From NCBI GenBank assembly GCA_017577345.1, contig PITX01000051.1, forward strand, positions 1 through 8,090: DNA of 8,090 nucleotides, in the 5' to 3' direction. The notes below the pieces were generated by a model. The model was not told the DNA's origin. It ran no database searches and worked only from the letters and a program-made list of their open reading frames with translations. This DNA is from Clostridiales bacterium. Lineage in GTDB: Bacteria > Bacillota > Clostridia > Oscillospirales > Oscillospiraceae. The position numbers were made by a program, and so were the translations under genes. Every line of letters starts with the position of its first letter. The first letter of the stretch is position 1. Positions 6,646-8,090 of this stretch are shown piece by piece.

Positions 6646-7738
6646 CGAAATCCTCTGCGGAAATATCTACCGCATTTCCTGCGGGCTTGGCGGGAGCCTT
6701 GCCGCGTGCACCCTGCAGCTCGGCAAGATGGGCACGCACCTTGGTCTCCAGTTCGTCAGCGATTTCGGGATGGTCAGCAATATACTGCTTTGCGTTGTCT
6801 CTTCCCTGACCGATGCGCTCGTCACCGATGGAGAACCAGCTGCCGCTCTTATTGACCAGCTCCAGCTCCACTGCCATATCCAGCAGTTCGCCGAACTTGG
6901 AAATGCCTTCGCCGTACATAATGTCGAAAATCGCCTCACGGAACGGAGGAGCGACCTTGTTCTTAATGACCTTGACGCGGGTACGGTTGCCGATGACCGA
7001 GCCGCCTTCCTTGATCGTTTCGACCTTTCGGACATCCAGGCGCACGGAAGAATAGAACTTCAGTGCATTGCCGCCGGTGGTCGTTTCGGGGTTGCCGTAC
7101 ATCACGCCGATCTTCATACGAAGCTGATTGATGAAGATAACGATACAGTTCGTCTTGGCGATCGTACCCGCCAGCTTCCGCAGTGCCTGCGACATCAGAC
7201 GCGCCTGCAGGCCAACGAAAGCATCGCCCATCTCGCCCTCAATTTCCTGACGCGGTACGAGCGCGGCAACAGAGTCGACAACGACAACATCAATTGCGCC
7301 GGAGCGAACCAGTGCATCCGTGATTTCCAATGCCTGCTCGCCGGTATCCGGCTGAGAGACAAGCATGGAGTCAATATCAACGCCGATAGCAGCAGCATAG
7401 GTCGGATCCAGTGCGTGCTCCGCATCGACAAACGCGACTTCGCCGCCGCGCTTCTGCGCCTCTGCCACAACATGGAGCGCAAGCGTCGTCTTACCGGAGG
7501 ATTCCGGACCGTAGATCTCAACAATTCTGCCGCGCGGCAGACCGCCGATGCCCAGTGCGGCATCCAGTGCCAGAGAGCCGGTCGGGATCGCGTCAACGCA
7601 AAGCTCCGGCTTATCGCCCAGACGCATGACCGAGCCTTTGCCGAAATTCTTTTCGATCTGATGCAGGGCGGTCTCCAGTGCCTTTTTCTTATCCTCTGCG
7701 GGAGTCGGGGCTTCATATACGGGTTTCTTTGTTGCCAT
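6635..7738 (-). CDS. recA: Recombinase RecA
   Basis: RecA is the DNA-dependent ATPase that forms filaments on single-stranded DNA, drives strand exchange and triggers LexA cleavage. The 367 residues are slightly longer than E. coli RecA (353). A short N-terminal helix region (about 17-33) precedes the ATPase core. Walker A is GPESSGKT at 77-84 and Walker B is VVVVDS at 151-156. The catalytic glutamate region is VDAEHALD (104-111). The L1 loop follows with EIEGEMGD, and the L2 region carries the NPETTTGG segment after INQLRMKIG. The C-terminus is acidic (AEDFDEG). The ATG at 7738 is 2 nt after the prmC stop with AGGAAA about 8 nt upstream, so recA appears to be inside an operon. No LexA-type box is seen near it within the window. 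recX overlaps its 3' end. Identification is certain. Confidence 0.99.
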   Translation of the reverse strand: MATKKPVYEAPTPAEDKKKALETALHQIEKNFGKGSVMRLGDKPELCVDAIPTGSLALDAALGIGGLPRGRIVEIYGPESSGKTTLALHVVAEAQKRGGEVAFVDAEHALDPTYAAAIGVDIDSMLVSQPDTGEQALEITDALVRSGAIDVVVVDSVAALVPRQEIEGEMGDAFVGLQARLMSQALRKLAGTIAKTNCIVIFINQLRMKIGVMYGNPETTTGGNALKFYSSVRLDVRKVETIKEGGSVIGNRTRVKVIKNKVAPPFREAIFDIMYGEGISKFGELLDMAVELELVNKSGSWFSIGDERIGQGRDNAKQYIADHPEIADELETKVRAHLAELQGARGKAPAKPAGNAVDISAEDFDEG

Positions 7739-7740
7739 CG

Positions 7741-8090
7741 TCAGCTTTCCTCTCTTTTCCGGGCAAGGACTGCCCTGGTAATATCTGCGGTGTCTTTTCT
7801 TAATTCCATGATTTCAAAGCCGCCCTGCCGCAGCAGTGCGCAAACCTCATCCTCCTGCCCCATGCCGAATTCAAAGCAGAAATATCCGCCCGGATTGAGC
7901 GCGGAGGAATAGTTTTCAATGATCGCACGATAGAAATCCAGACCGTCCTCACCGCCGTCCAGCGCAATGCGCGGCTCGAAGTCCCGCACGGATGGGTCGA
8001 GCTTTTCGATCGTTGCGGTGGAAATATACGGCGGATTGGATACGATCAGATCAAAGGTGCCTAAGAACTCCTGTGCAGGCTGTCTCACAT
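7741..8090 (-). CDS. prmC: Release factor glutamine methyltransferase, C-terminal part (5' end beyond window)
   Basis: PrmC methylates the glutamine of the GGQ motif in peptide release factors RF1 and RF2, using S-adenosylmethionine. Only the last 115 or so codons are present; the frame is open at the window edge. A GTG at 8088 should not be taken as the start, because the fragment lacks the N-terminal helical domain and the SAM-binding motif I expected upstream. The decisive feature is the substrate-binding NPPY at 8037-8026, preceded by FDLIVS and followed by IS. The rest fits the PrmC C-terminal half: a [10 protein letters not shown] segment, a NPGGYF turn, an EFG strand and a closing segment ending TRAVLAR. 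Other N5-glutamine methyltransferases such as PrmB share NPPY, but PrmC is the usual Firmicute member. The stop is 2 nt before recA, suggesting co-transcription. Confidence 0.87.
   Translation of the reverse strand, partial: VRQPAQEFLGTFDLIVSNPPYISTATIEKLDPSVRDFEPRIALDGGEDGLDFYRAIIENYSSALNPGGYFCFEFGMGQEDEVCALLRQGGFEIMELRKDTADITRAVLARKREES

Noticed and set aside
7759..7778. GC-rich inverted repeat (GGGCA/TGCCC) near the end of prmC
   Set aside because: The stem is short with a bulge, no T-run follows on the minus strand, and it falls in conserved prmC coding sequence, so it is not a credible terminator before recA.
6548..7912. Plus-strand open frame of 454 codons opposite recA
   Set aside because: It is the antisense mirror of a highly conserved gene. 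Its composition is rich in Arg, Gln, His and Cys, it shows no known domain, and it crosses the recX, recA and prmC boundaries.
8065..8076. Possible LexA half-match GAAC-N4-GTGC within prmC
   Set aside because: One half-site is mismatched, the central bases do not fit the Firmicute consensus, and it lies more than 300 bases from recA inside coding sequence.
1..8090. Search for CRISPR arrays, insertion sequences, tRNAs, toxin-antitoxin or defence genes
   Set aside because: Nearly every base is assigned to a housekeeping gene or to the T-box leader. No repeats with spacers, transposase motifs or tRNA-like folds were seen by eye.

Overview
The window reads as a core-genome segment of a Firmicute (Bacillota), most likely class Clostridia and possibly the Ruminococcaceae/Oscillospiraceae. 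The evidence is a T-box riboswitch, strong GGAGG-type ribosome binding sites, Gram-positive-type CysE and RimO proteins, a DNA polymerase I whose proofreading site looks degenerate, and a moderate GC content judged by eye. The taxonomic placement is inference. All eight genes lie on the minus strand, so transcription runs from high to low coordinates. No mobile element, CRISPR array, tRNA, rRNA or insertion sequence was seen.

The upstream block (8090 down to 4095) is a tightly packed set: prmC (5' end outside the window), recA, recX, rimO and pgsA. Gaps are 2 nt, an 11-nt overlap, 19 nt and 3 nt, which suggests one operon. It combines release-factor methylation, homologous recombination and its modulator, ribosomal protein S12 methylthiolation, and phosphatidylglycerol synthesis. 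No terminator or SOS box is visible in the block.

The non-coding stretch 3826-4094 is the most informative part of the window. It holds a near-consensus sigma-A promoter (TTGACA, 17-nt spacer, TAATAT) and then a complete T-box leader. A UGC (Cys) specifier sits in a recognisable specifier loop. A T-box bulge beginning UGGA suits the U73 discriminator of tRNA-Cys. Antiterminator and terminator helices compete for the same bases.

The downstream block (3825 down to 1) is cysE, cysS and polA (3' end outside the window). cysE and cysS abut with no gap, and cysS and polA overlap by 4 nt. CysE makes O-acetylserine for cysteine synthesis and CysS charges tRNA-Cys, so control by uncharged tRNA-Cys is logical. 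The unexpected partner is polA, which appears to sit under the same cysteine-sensing switch. I see no undescribed multi-gene system; the gene content is ordinary housekeeping and the interest lies in the regulatory wiring.
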